Part shown: positions 31,303 through 38,357 of the stretch, piece by piece
Layout of the letters: the number at the start of each line of letters is the position of its first letter
Position numbering within the stretch: the first letter of the stretch is position 1
Program-made: the position numbers and the translations under genes
Source: a virus
IMG/VR virus record: IMGVR_UViG_3300046665_000758
Span: 1 to 39,406 of that record
Direction: 5' to 3' (one strand)
DNA length: 39,406 nt
The notes under the pieces: generated by a model
The model's input: the letters and a program-made list of their open reading frames with translations, nothing else
The model's database searches: none
What the model was told of the DNA's origin: nothing

Positions 31303-31512
31303 ATGCTTCACCCCAAGACCACAGCCCATTTGGCTGAACTCCCTGATCACCTGGCCCTGCCCAATGATCGGGTAATGATGCTGTTCAAAGGCCGGACCAT
31401 GGCCGAAGCCCTGCGCCAGGCCGAGTTGGCGAGCATCGAGAACGTCGACGCCTGGAGCGGCCGCGCCTGCCTGTGCGGGGAATGGACGCTGATGTATGAG
31501 GTACGGGCATGA
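31303..31512 (+). CDS. Small early phage protein
   Basis: A 69-residue protein from the ATG at 31303, with GGGAGG upstream. It has LAELPDHLALPNDRVMMLFK, GRTMAEALRQAELASIENVD and a C-terminal Cys pair (GRACLCGEW). A longer frame upstream belongs to the previous gene's shadow. No domain is recognised. Its stop overlaps the next small gene by four bases (ATGA). Confidence 0.65.
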   Translation: MLHPKTTAHLAELPDHLALPNDRVMMLFKGRTMAEALRQAELASIENVDAWSGRACLCGEWTLMYEVRA

Positions 31513-31628
31513 CATCGACTCAGCGCCGACGCCGGCTGATCTTCTGGCGCGGGTCATTCCCCGTGCTCGCCACCTACACCCTGCTGATCTTCGCCTTGGC
31601 CCTGGCCGAGCAGATCGCTCCTCGTTAA
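31509..31628 (+). CDS. 39-residue single-span membrane peptide
   Basis: A short gene coupled to the preceding one by ATGA. The peptide has a basic start (TSTQRRRRLIFWRG) and one hydrophobic segment (FPVLATYTLLIFALALAE), so by the positive-inside rule its N-terminus faces the cytoplasm. Too short for domain calls. Small membrane peptides of this kind occur in pL operons (for example in host-interaction or superinfection roles); none can be assigned here. Confidence 0.6.
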   Translation: MTSTQRRRRLIFWRGSFPVLATYTLLIFALALAEQIAPR

Positions 31629-31675
31629 TTCATACCTTTTCAACGCTGCGCGCCCTGCGCGGTATAGGAGAAGCC

Positions 31676-32401
31676 ATGTCTGAGAACATGCGAATCTGGG
31701 CCCAGGTCGAGAAGACCGACACCCGTTTCACCAAAAAAGCCGATGTGAACGGCCAGAAGATCACCAGCCTCAACGGCACCGCCATGATCATGAAGGCCAC
31801 CGAAGTATTCGGCCCGGTGGGCCTGGGTTTTGGCTGGAACATCATCGAAGAACGATTCGACCCGGGCGCCGAGATGCACAGCGGCGAAGGCGACAAGCGC
31901 GTCAGCCTGGGCCATGAGCTGAACCACACGGTCAAAATCAAATTCTGGTACACCCAGGACGGCCAGCGCGGCGAGCTGGAGCAGTACGGCTGCACCCGCT
32001 ACCTCTACAAATCAAAGTACGGCACCACCACCGACGGCGAAGCCCCGAAAAAGTCCCTGACCGACGCCATCAAGAAAGCCCTGTCCATGCTCGGCTTCAG
32101 CGCCGACGTGTTCCTTGGGTTGTTTGACGACGCCGACTACATCGAGCAACGCCTGGCCGAAGAGATGCTCGAGCAAGCCGATGACCGGGAGGCCGAGCAA
32201 GAGCGCCAGCGCTTGGAAGTACGGGAGTTCGTCAACTCAACAATCGAAACCATGAAAGGCGCTCAGTCGAAACGCGAACTGAAACAGATCCACGACCACG
32301 CTGTTCGCCACCTTCTGCGCCGTAAAGAAGAGAAGGCAGCAGCCAGGATATCCCGCGAGTTAGATCGCATGTCCGCCGACAGCCAGGAGAACGCAGCATG
32401 A
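31676..32401 (+). CDS. Single-strand annealing protein-like (Rad52/Sak-type) recombinase
   Basis: A 241-residue protein. The core (SLNGTAMIMKATEVFGPVGL, GFGWNIIEERFDPG, then KKSLTDAIKKALSMLGFSAD) resembles Rad52-type phage annealing proteins, where a similar helix (TDAIKKAL) ends the DNA-binding domain. The C-terminal third is charged and helical, likely for oligomer or partner contacts. AGGAG precedes the ATG at 31676. It overlaps the Gp157 gene by four bases (ATGA). Annealing proteins mediate recombination of phage ends. The family call is likely but not certain. Confidence 0.65.
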   Translation: MSENMRIWAQVEKTDTRFTKKADVNGQKITSLNGTAMIMKATEVFGPVGLGFGWNIIEERFDPGAEMHSGEGDKRVSLGHELNHTVKIKFWYTQDGQRGELEQYGCTRYLYKSKYGTTTDGEAPKKSLTDAIKKALSMLGFSADVFLGLFDDADYIEQRLAEEMLEQADDREAEQERQRLEVREFVNSTIETMKGAQSKRELKQIHDHAVRHLLRRKEEKAAARISRELDRMSADSQENAA

Positions 32402-32961
32402 CCCAGCTCTACGCGCTAACGGGCCAAATGGCCGAACTCGCCGCGATGCTCGATACCGACGACGAAGGCCTCAAACACGCACTGCAAGACACCATGGACG
32501 CCATCCAAGGGGAGTTTGAAACCAAGGCCGACAACATCGTCATGCTGCGCCGGAACATCGAAGGCGATATCGGCGCCATCGAAAAAGAGGTAGAGCGCCT
32601 GAACGAGCTGAAACGCATCAAGAAGAACAGCGTCAGCCAGATCAGCGACTACCTGCGCCGGAATATGGAAGCCGCGAATATCAAGAGCATCAAGCGGCCG
32701 CTGTTCACCATCACCCTGGCAATGGCGCCGGAAAAGGTGGTCGTCGATAACACGGATGAGATACCCGATGAGCTGGTGACGGTGGTGACTTCGGTTGAGC
32801 CGGATAAGAAAGCCATTGCGGTTCAATTAAAGAGAATTCGCGAGCATAACGCCGAGGTGCGCAAGCAGATGGACGCTGGCGAGGATGTAGAAGCTGAGCT
32901 GCTACCGGAGCCCGCTTGGGCACATCTCGAGCGAGGCGACAGCTCAATCCGAATCAAGTAA
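32398..32961 (+). CDS. Siphovirus Gp157 family protein
   Basis: A 187-residue protein of the Gp157 family, found next to phage recombination genes. The first 100 residues are coiled-coil rich (IEGDIGAIEKEVERLNELKR, KKNSVSQISDYLRRNMEAAN), followed by a beta part (RPLFTITLAMAPEKVVVDNT) and EPDKKAIAVQLKR. Its function is not firmly known; a link with nuclease resistance or recombination has been proposed for some members. It is coupled to the annealing-protein gene. Confidence 0.85.
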   Translation: MTQLYALTGQMAELAAMLDTDDEGLKHALQDTMDAIQGEFETKADNIVMLRRNIEGDIGAIEKEVERLNELKRIKKNSVSQISDYLRRNMEAANIKSIKRPLFTITLAMAPEKVVVDNTDEIPDELVTVVTSVEPDKKAIAVQLKRIREHNAEVRKQMDAGEDVEAELLPEPAWAHLERGDSSIRIK

Positions 32962-33012
32962 AGGGCTACCAGCCCTGCCCCAGCCGCCTGCCAATTTTCG
33001 CAAGAGCAAACC

Positions 33013-33273
33013 ATGAAACCTGTAAACATCAACGATCTGTGCGACCGTCGCACGGCTCACAGAGATAACCTGCGCCTTCTATCCAAGCACCGCTCGACCT
33101 GGTTAAACGACGACATCGCGAGGGGTGCAGCGACCATTGAAAATCTTACACGGCAGATTGCGCAGATGGACGAAGCCATATCAGCCCCGCACACTGAATG
33201 CGAGCCTGAACAAGAGCCTGCCAGCGATGTGCAGGACATACCCCCTCACAACCAGCCGATCATTTCCGCTTGA
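33013..33273 (+). CDS. Small phage protein of unknown function
   Basis: An 86-residue protein with a basic helical start (VNINDLCDRRTAHRDNLRLL), a helix near 38-58 (ARGAATIENLTRQIAQMDEA) and an acidic, proline-rich tail (EPEQEPASDVQDIPP). No domain is recognised. It lies after Gp157 and before the terminator-bearing leader of the antirepressor. A weak ribosome site (AAGAG) is present. Confidence 0.6.
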   Translation: MKPVNINDLCDRRTAHRDNLRLLSKHRSTWLNDDIARGAATIENLTRQIAQMDEAISAPHTECEPEQEPASDVQDIPPHNQPIISA

Positions 33274-33276
33274 CGC

Positions 33277-33525
33277 ATGACCGCCCCGAGCTTAGATTTC
33301 GCCCGTCACCGCAAATTCGGTGACCGGGCTTGGAAACCCGAAATATGCAAAGGCGCACAACGCCTGTCAGGCGTTTTTTTATGCCTGTACTTTATGGCGG
33401 GCTGTGCGCGGGAGTCCTTCGGGGCTGCCGGGTTCCTTTGCTCCCGGTTTTCCAACCTGCGTACAGCTCGTCACCCCCTCGCTTGGAAACGAAGGTGGCG
33501 AGCCTCAACCAGCAGAGGTTTCGTC
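33277..33525 (+). other. Leader of the antirepressor gene, open in three frames
   Basis: This 250-base stretch has no stop in frame with the antirepressor and holds two further frames, 33320-33544 and 33330-33560, the last with RRFFMPVLYGGLCAGVLRGC. That phrase resembles the Ash family encoded in the P4 immunity region. Hairpins: GCCCGTCACCG/CGGTGACCGGGC (33301-33329), then an intrinsic terminator. So it may be an attenuator or immunity RNA region. No SD for the frames is strong. Confidence 0.45.
33359..33380 (+). terminator. Intrinsic terminator in antirepressor leader
   Basis: AACGCC, five bases, GGCGTT followed by five further T. It lies 146 bases before the antirepressor ATG, so transcription must pass it to express that gene. 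Confidence 0.75.
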
Positions 33526-33544
33526 ATGCAATCAACTCAAGTAA
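33526..33544 (+). other. Overlap of antirepressor start with Ash-like frames
   Basis: The antirepressor ATG lies inside the last codons of the two small leader frames (ending 33544 and 33560). Translation of a leader frame would reach into the antirepressor start and could couple or block it. Confidence 0.3.
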
Positions 33545-34443
33545 TCCCGTTTCGCTTTGAATCCCGTGAAGTCCGCACCATCGTGATCGATGATCAGCCA
33601 TGGTTCTGCGCGGCTGACGTCTGCGAAACGCTCGGCTATGCGAACAGCCGCCAAGCCATCCAGAAGAACTGCCGCCCAAAGGGTGTATCTGTTAGAGACA
33701 CCCTTACTCGCGGCGGTAAGCAGGCCCTGACGTTCATTGCAGAGGGCAACCTCTACCGCCTGATCATCAAGAGCCGCAAAGAGGAAGCTGCGCGCTTCGA
33801 GGCTTGGGTGTGCGACGAGGTTCTGCCGGCCATCCGCAAACACGGTCGCTACGAAGACAGCCATAACCGCATGGTTGACCTGATGAATCAAACCATAGGC
33901 GCCGCTGGCCTCAACACTCTGGGTTCCCTCATCAAAGGCAAGGTATGCTCGCTGCCTGCCATACACCGCCGTCGTGCCACAGCCAAGATCTGGTCGCAGA
34001 CCCACACCGCGTTTAGTGTGCGGTCTGCCGAAGAAATCCCCGCCGACCAATTGGACGCGGCGCGCAACTTCATCGCAGCCTATGTGATTGAGGGCGAATT
34101 ACTCGGCAAAGAAGCCCTACCCTTACCGCGCCCGCTGAACATCCATTATCCAATCGAAGCGCTTGCCGCACGCCGCGAAGAGATGCTGACGATCCGCAAC
34201 GAAAACGCTTGGCTGGACGTGACGCTGGCTGATCTTCGCGATATCCCTGGCGAGCGCACGCCGTGCGAGAAGATCCTGGCCGAACTGGCGAAGGCAGGCT
34301 ACGAAGTTGAGGGCGCCTGGTGGGAGCTTCGCACCTACCGCAATAAAATGCAGGATATTTCCGGGTTCTCTCGAAATCTGGCCCGCATCATCGAAGATCC
34401 TCATCGCTATGCCGTCACGGCTGACGGGAAACAGGCCAGATAG
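33526..34443 (+). CDS. BRO-type phage antirepressor
   Basis: A 305-residue protein from the ATG at 33526 (AGAGG upstream). The N-terminal BRO domain is clear: VIPFRFESREVRTIVIDDQP, WFCAADVCETLGYANSRQA, TFIAEGNLYRLIIKSRKEEA and WVCDEVLPAIRKHGRYED. The C-terminal part (IHRRRATAKIWSQTHTAFSV, AEEIPADQLDAARNFIAAYV) resembles the P22 Ant C-terminal domain. Antirepressors bind repressor or act as DNA-binding regulators. It follows an attenuator-like leader and is ended by an intrinsic terminator, so it may be separately controlled. Confidence 0.85.
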   Translation: MQSTQVIPFRFESREVRTIVIDDQPWFCAADVCETLGYANSRQAIQKNCRPKGVSVRDTLTRGGKQALTFIAEGNLYRLIIKSRKEEAARFEAWVCDEVLPAIRKHGRYEDSHNRMVDLMNQTIGAAGLNTLGSLIKGKVCSLPAIHRRRATAKIWSQTHTAFSVRSAEEIPADQLDAARNFIAAYVIEGELLGKEALPLPRPLNIHYPIEALAARREEMLTIRNENAWLDVTLADLRDIPGERTPCEKILAELAKAGYEVEGAWWELRTYRNKMQDISGFSRNLARIIEDPHRYAVTADGKQAR

Positions 34444-34465
34444 GTCCGGCACCACTGCCCTGTAG

Positions 34466-34498
34466 CGACCCCTTTACCTCGGCGAGGGGTCGTATTTT
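34466..34498 (+). terminator. Intrinsic terminator after the antirepressor
   Basis: CGACCCCT, eleven bases, AGGGGTCG followed by TATTTTCC. It lies just after the antirepressor stop. Confidence 0.7.
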
Positions 34499-34555
34499 CC
34501 TGAAACATGACTCGCCTGACGTCGCAACGCTGAAGCCGAGGACTTCAAAAAGCAG

Positions 34556-35014
34556 TCATTCACCTAAATTTCTATAATGAGTAAAGTTTTCGGACTTAAG
34601 CCCTCTGTTAAGCGCTGCAAGATGCAAGTCCAGGTCCGCCGTAAGAATGGTGCCTGCCTTTTCCTTCAGTTCCAGAATGCCTGCATCCGTCAAACCCAGA
34701 GGCATGAATTCAGGGCAGGACATAACAGCACTGCTAGACAAGCAATGCTCTGTGCTGTTGTCTATTACAACCTTTAGCACATTTCTAATCGCAGACTTGT
34801 GGGGCTCTGAACTATGCCAAAGCAAGTTACTTGCTTCCGTGACTATATTCGCAGTTAAAACCAGCTCACTTTCACTGAGAAGAATCTGAAGAATATCAAA
34901 ATCCTCGGAAGTAAAAACACTCGTCCGCTTATGCTCCTGAATAAATTCCTTATCATAAGCGCCCACAACAAGTAGCAACAACAAATTGGTATCTATCAGC
35001 GTTAGCGACTTCAT
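34556..35014 (-). CDS. PIN-domain nuclease-like protein
   Basis: A 152-residue protein with the four acidic positions of PIN ribonucleases: Asp8 in LIDTN, Glu60 in NIVTEASNLL, Asp110 in GLTDAGIL and Asp127/Asp129 in ILTADLDLHL. PIN proteins cleave RNA, often as toxins. It is AT-rich, lies opposite to the early operon and overlaps the upstream small gene by four bases (ATGA). The partner does not look like a standard VapB. It may be a toxin of a two-gene module or an RNA-targeting defence. Confidence 0.75.
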   Translation of the reverse strand: MKSLTLIDTNLLLLLVVGAYDKEFIQEHKRTSVFTSEDFDILQILLSESELVLTANIVTEASNLLWHSSEPHKSAIRNVLKVVIDNSTEHCLSSSAVMSCPEFMPLGLTDAGILELKEKAGTILTADLDLHLAALNRGLKSENFTHYRNLGE

Positions 35015-35295
35015 TTACTTTCGAGCATTCTATCTTTGACAGAAATAACCTCACCACCACCATTAATACTCACAACTTTATATTTTCTTTCAGTTGGAAA
35101 CGCGCCGGCTAGCACACCTCCAAACATCACATTATTTTTTTCAGTTCTGCGATCGAAGCCCACCGTTATCAACCAATTATCCCTATCATCCTTGTCAACC
35201 TCTTCAAACATTACGTTCGAAAGCGACTGCTCGCCGAATAGATCCGCAATAGCTGATACCGCAATCTTCGACGCTTCTTTGATGCCTATAGACAT
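35011..35295 (-). CDS. Partner protein of the PIN-domain gene
   Basis: A 94-residue protein, first gene of the two-gene unit. It has a helical start (IKEASKIAVSAIADLFGEQS) and a beta-rich rest (FEEVDKDDRDNWLITVGFDR, YKVVSINGGGEVISVKDR). It lacks the AbrB, MetJ or HTH folds of usual antitoxins as far as can be seen. I recall small proteins with this pattern next to PIN genes elsewhere, but the role is unknown. GGGAG lies upstream of the ATG. Coupling by ATGA suggests that the two products act together. Confidence 0.7.
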   Translation of the reverse strand: MSIGIKEASKIAVSAIADLFGEQSLSNVMFEEVDKDDRDNWLITVGFDRRTEKNNVMFGGVLAGAFPTERKYKVVSINGGGEVISVKDRMLESK

Positions 35296-35427
35296 GTTCC
35301 GTCACTCCCTTTTGAGCACCAATACTTTTATATATTCGGGTGAGTGTTCTACTCATGGATACCATCGCCCAAGCTGTAATAGTACAACAAAAACAGAGAA
35401 GCCACGCGCTCACCCCGGAGCATCAAA

Positions 35428-37614
35428 ATGGCAATGACATATGGCAGTATTTGCTCGGGCATAGAAAGCGCCACAGTCGCTTGGCATCCCCTCGGCCTCA
35501 ACCCTGCCTGGTATGCCGAAATTGAACCTTTCCCCTGCGCCGTGCTGGCCCACCATTACCCCAACACACCAAACCTTGGCGACATGACCCGACTCGCCGC
35601 CATGGTGCTATCCGGAAAAATCATCGCGCCGGATATTTTGGTCGGCGGAACACCGTGCTTCACCGCTGGACACCTGATTCTGACCAACAGAGGGTACGCC
35701 CCTATTGAAACCATCAAACCGGGGGACTTGGTTATGACTCATCTGGGCCGACTGCGGCAAGTGCTTCGCACCGGCTCAAAACATGCAAATGTCGGAACTT
35801 TGCATGCCGTAGGTTTGCGCGAGCCGCTCACTGTCACAAACGACCATCCTTTTCTCGCTGTGGACTGGCGACGTCAGTCCACTAAGCGCGCAGGCCAGTA
35901 TGTCCGCATTGAGCATTGCGGCGAGCCCCGCTGGGTGGAAGCTAAAGACATGCCTGGCCGTCAGTGGTGCGCACTAACCAGTTATGAGCGATGCGCTTCA
36001 GAATTTCGCTCGGCCAAGTTCTCTGAGCGAGAGGCGATGTATGTAGCTGGCATGTACTTGGGCGACGGGCATATTCGCGCGTGGAAAGACGCCAACAAAA
36101 AGGCCGTAGTGCTCAGCCTGAATACCGGGAAGGTTGAAAAGCTTAAGCAGGTCATTGGTGATGCTGCATTTTTCGTATCACGGGAGAGGACGTCACTTCG
36201 GGTAACCATCTGCGATACAGCCTTGTGTGAGTGGTTGGATGAGCAATTCGGCAGACTGTCGAACCTCAAGCGAATTCCGGCATGGGTCCTTGGTCATGAA
36301 CATCGAGCAATGCTACTTCAAGGATATATAGATACTGACGGGGCGCTTATGCCGAACGGTGTAAGTATTAGCACTGTCAGTCGTCGCCTCGCCTATGGCG
36401 TGACGGACTTACTCAATGCCGAAGGCTTTGTAGCTTCTGTTGGTTTTGTCGAAACGCCAGACACTTGCGTAATTGAAGGCCGCACGGTCAATCAGCGTGA
36501 CTGGTTTCAAGTTCGCGCGTTCAACTGCGACGTCTCTCGGAAGTCGAGAGTTCGGTATGGCTACCTTCTGCGCACCGTCAAGTCGTACACAGATACCGGA
36601 ACCGAGACGGTTTTCAATATCGAAGTCAAGGGCGACAACTCCTATATCGTCAACGGCGCGGTAGTGCATAACTGCCAAGCCTTTTCTGTGGCCGGTATGC
36701 GCGAGGGTCTTTCCGATCCGCGCGGCGCCCTCACCATCAAATACGTGGAGCTTGCAGATGCAGTTGACCATGTTCGAATCCTGCGAAACGAACCCGAATC
36801 CATCATCGTCTGGGAGAACGTCCCGGGTGTCCTGTCCGACAAAGGCAACGCCTTCGGATGCTTTCTTGGCGCGCTTGCTGGGGAAAACTGCGAGTTGCAG
36901 CCTTCAGGGAAGCGCTGGCAGGACGTTGGTTGTGTGTATGGACCCAAAAGAACAATCGCATGGAGGATTCTTGACGCCCAATATTTCGGCCTGGCCCAAC
37001 GACGCCGCCGTGTGTTCGTTGTCGCAAGTGCTCGACCGGGGTTCGATCCCGCGTCGGTACTTCTTGAGCGAGAAGGCCTGCGCCGGGATTCTGCGCCGGG
37101 CCGAAGCCCGCTCAAGGCGGTTGCCGCCCTCACTTCAAGCGGCGTTGGAACATGCGGCGCGGACGACAACCAAGCCCAGGCCGGCCACATCATCGCCACC
37201 TATGGCGGAGGACGGCGCGGCGGCCCCATCGATGTAGCAGCCTGCCTCGTGGCCAAAGGGCAAAAGCTGGATTTTGAAGTGGAAAGTTTTGTGGTGCATG
37301 GCACACAAGATCCATGTGTCAGCAGAGACATGGCCTTTGCGCTGGGGAGGAACAGTGGTCAGGAAAATGCCGTGTACGCCATGCAAGCGGCCGTACCGAC
37401 TCATACATGGCAAAGGGTAAGGCGGCTGACCCCCATCGAGTGTGAACGACTTCAGGGCTTTCCTGACAACTACACGCTGATTCCCTGGAGAAACAAGGCA
37501 GCGCAGGACTGCCCTGATGGGCCTCGATATCGAGCCATTGGAAACAGCAAGGCAGTGCCCGTCATACGCTGGATTGGCCTACGTATAAGTCGAGCACTGC
37601 ATTCAAGCACCTGA
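35428..37614 (+). CDS. C5-cytosine DNA methyltransferase containing an intein
   Basis: A 728-residue precursor. After removing the intein (residues 77-415), a 389-residue Dcm-type enzyme remains. Its motifs run in order: motif I TYGSICSGIESATVAW; motif IV GGTP-CQAFS, split by the intein; motif VI WENVPG (462-467); motif VIII AQRRRRVFVVA; motif IX RRLTPIECERLQGFPDNY; motif X RYRAIGNSKAVPV. The enzyme methylates cytosine at an unknown site, probably protecting phage DNA from host restriction. The catalytic cysteine is residue 416, directly after the intein. GGAG precedes the ATG. No restriction enzyme gene is nearby. Confidence 0.95.
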   Translation: MAMTYGSICSGIESATVAWHPLGLNPAWYAEIEPFPCAVLAHHYPNTPNLGDMTRLAAMVLSGKIIAPDILVGGTPCFTAGHLILTNRGYAPIETIKPGDLVMTHLGRLRQVLRTGSKHANVGTLHAVGLREPLTVTNDHPFLAVDWRRQSTKRAGQYVRIEHCGEPRWVEAKDMPGRQWCALTSYERCASEFRSAKFSEREAMYVAGMYLGDGHIRAWKDANKKAVVLSLNTGKVEKLKQVIGDAAFFVSRERTSLRVTICDTALCEWLDEQFGRLSNLKRIPAWVLGHEHRAMLLQGYIDTDGALMPNGVSISTVSRRLAYGVTDLLNAEGFVASVGFVETPDTCVIEGRTVNQRDWFQVRAFNCDVSRKSRVRYGYLLRTVKSYTDTGTETVFNIEVKGDNSYIVNGAVVHNCQAFSVAGMREGLSDPRGALTIKYVELADAVDHVRILRNEPESIIVWENVPGVLSDKGNAFGCFLGALAGENCELQPSGKRWQDVGCVYGPKRTIAWRILDAQYFGLAQRRRRVFVVASARPGFDPASVLLEREGLRRDSAPGRSPLKAVAALTSSGVGTCGADDNQAQAGHIIATYGGGRRGGPIDVAACLVAKGQKLDFEVESFVVHGTQDPCVSRDMAFALGRNSGQENAVYAMQAAVPTHTWQRVRRLTPIECERLQGFPDNYTLIPWRNKAAQDCPDGPRYRAIGNSKAVPVIRWIGLRISRALHSST
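35656..36672 (+). mobile_element. Intein with LAGLIDADG homing endonuclease
   Basis: A 339-residue intein, starting with Cys77 and ending with His414-Asn415, followed by Cys416 as the +1 nucleophile. Block A is CFTAGHLILTNRGYAPIET; block B has TxxH in LTVTNDHPF (Thr137, His140). Endonuclease motifs are AGMYLGDGHI (207-216) and LQGYIDTDGAL (297-307), both with acidic Asp, so DNA-cleaving activity is likely intact. Block F/G: ETVFNIEVKGDNSYIVNG then AVVHN. Insertion falls in motif IV (GGTP-C), the most conserved part of the host enzyme. All splicing residues are present. Confidence 0.95.
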
Positions 37615-37773
37615 CTACTTCTTCTTTTCCTTGTCGCCTTTTTTTTGCGCAGGAGTCCGATCATCACCTTTATTCGTTCGATGATCGTGCCCACCCGTCT
37701 CTTTTTGACGACCAGTAGAAATGACCCCTTTGCTGGTGCTGTCGTTCGAGTTTAGAAAATCGAAAATACCCAT
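37615..37773 (-). CDS. Small basic phage protein
   Basis: A 52-residue protein from the ATG at 37773, with GGGAG five bases upstream. It begins GIFDFLNSNDSTSKGVISTG and ends in a lysine-rich tail (KKGDKEKKK), low in hydrophobic residues after residue 8 and so probably disordered. Recognised as a type seen in Pseudomonas prophages, role unknown. It faces the methyltransferase and ends directly after its stop codon, with no gap. Confidence 0.6.
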   Translation of the reverse strand: MGIFDFLNSNDSTSKGVISTGRQKETGGHDHRTNKGDDRTPAQKKGDKEKKK

Positions 37774-37955
37774 TTTTGCTCCCTGCTGTACTTGGCTGAA
37801 CAACCATTTGTCTCATCCATGATAGCTCCAAATTGCCATCACGCCTCAACCTCAAATCGTTAATCCCCCATCCGCATGCCAATTGCCAGACGCAATCGGT
37901 ACAGCATTCAACATGACAACAAACACCCCTCCTACGCATCACAGGAAGCTTCGCC
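37774..37955. other. Gap before the excisionase-like gene
   Basis: About 180 bases with no gene. Two similar short sequences, CCAAATTGCCA (around 37828) and CCAATTGCCA (around 37879), could be recombinase arm sites. AGGAAG precedes the next ATG. Confidence 0.3.
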
Positions 37956-38357
37956 ATGGCCAACACCAGCGCAAAGAGTGTAGAGGCGCCGCAATCCAGG
38001 TTTATCCGCTTCAAGCACGCATGGGGATACCTGGGCATGTGCCGCGATGAATTCAACAAAACCGTCAGGCCCCACGTCCGGGAATTCCCCATTGGGAAAC
38101 AGGGTGTGGGATTTGACAGGCATGAGCTGGACGAGTGGGCAGATGCCTACGTCGAGTCCATGTCGATTGAAAAAGAGAACAACCGAGTCAACAATCAGCC
38201 CCGCAGTGGGCGCCAAGGAGTCAATGAATGGCGCGCAAAACCATGTCCGGCCTCTACGAGAGGAACGGCATTTGGCACATCGACAAGATCGTCAGAGGTA
38301 GCCGAATTCAAGAAAGTACTGGAACGAGTGAAAGGCAAGAAGCAGAGCAATACCTGA
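37956..38357 (+). CDS. Excisionase-like DNA-binding protein
   Basis: A 133-residue protein. The first 70 residues, with RFIRFKHAWGYLGMCRDEFN, RPHVREFPIGKQGVGFDRHE and LDEWADAYV, form a winged-helix/AlpA-type fold, typical of phage excisionases that steer the integrase to excision. The C-terminal 45 residues end with VAEFKKVLERVKGKK, a pattern I recall from similar Pseudomonas proteins. This end overlaps the integrase gene by 130 bases in another frame, so the stretch codes for both. Confidence 0.7.
   Translation: MANTSAKSVEAPQSRFIRFKHAWGYLGMCRDEFNKTVRPHVREFPIGKQGVGFDRHELDEWADAYVESMSIEKENNRVNNQPRSGRQGVNEWRAKPCPASTRGTAFGTSTRSSEVAEFKKVLERVKGKKQSNT

Noticed and set aside
33277-33525. Extended N-terminus for the antirepressor from 33277
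   Set aside because: The BRO domain begins right after the ATG at 33526, which has a ribosome site; the extra residues cover a terminator hairpin.
35428-37614. Two separate genes (methyltransferase plus endonuclease)
   Set aside because: A single continuous frame runs through all motifs, and splicing residues at both borders fit an intein rather than a gene insertion.
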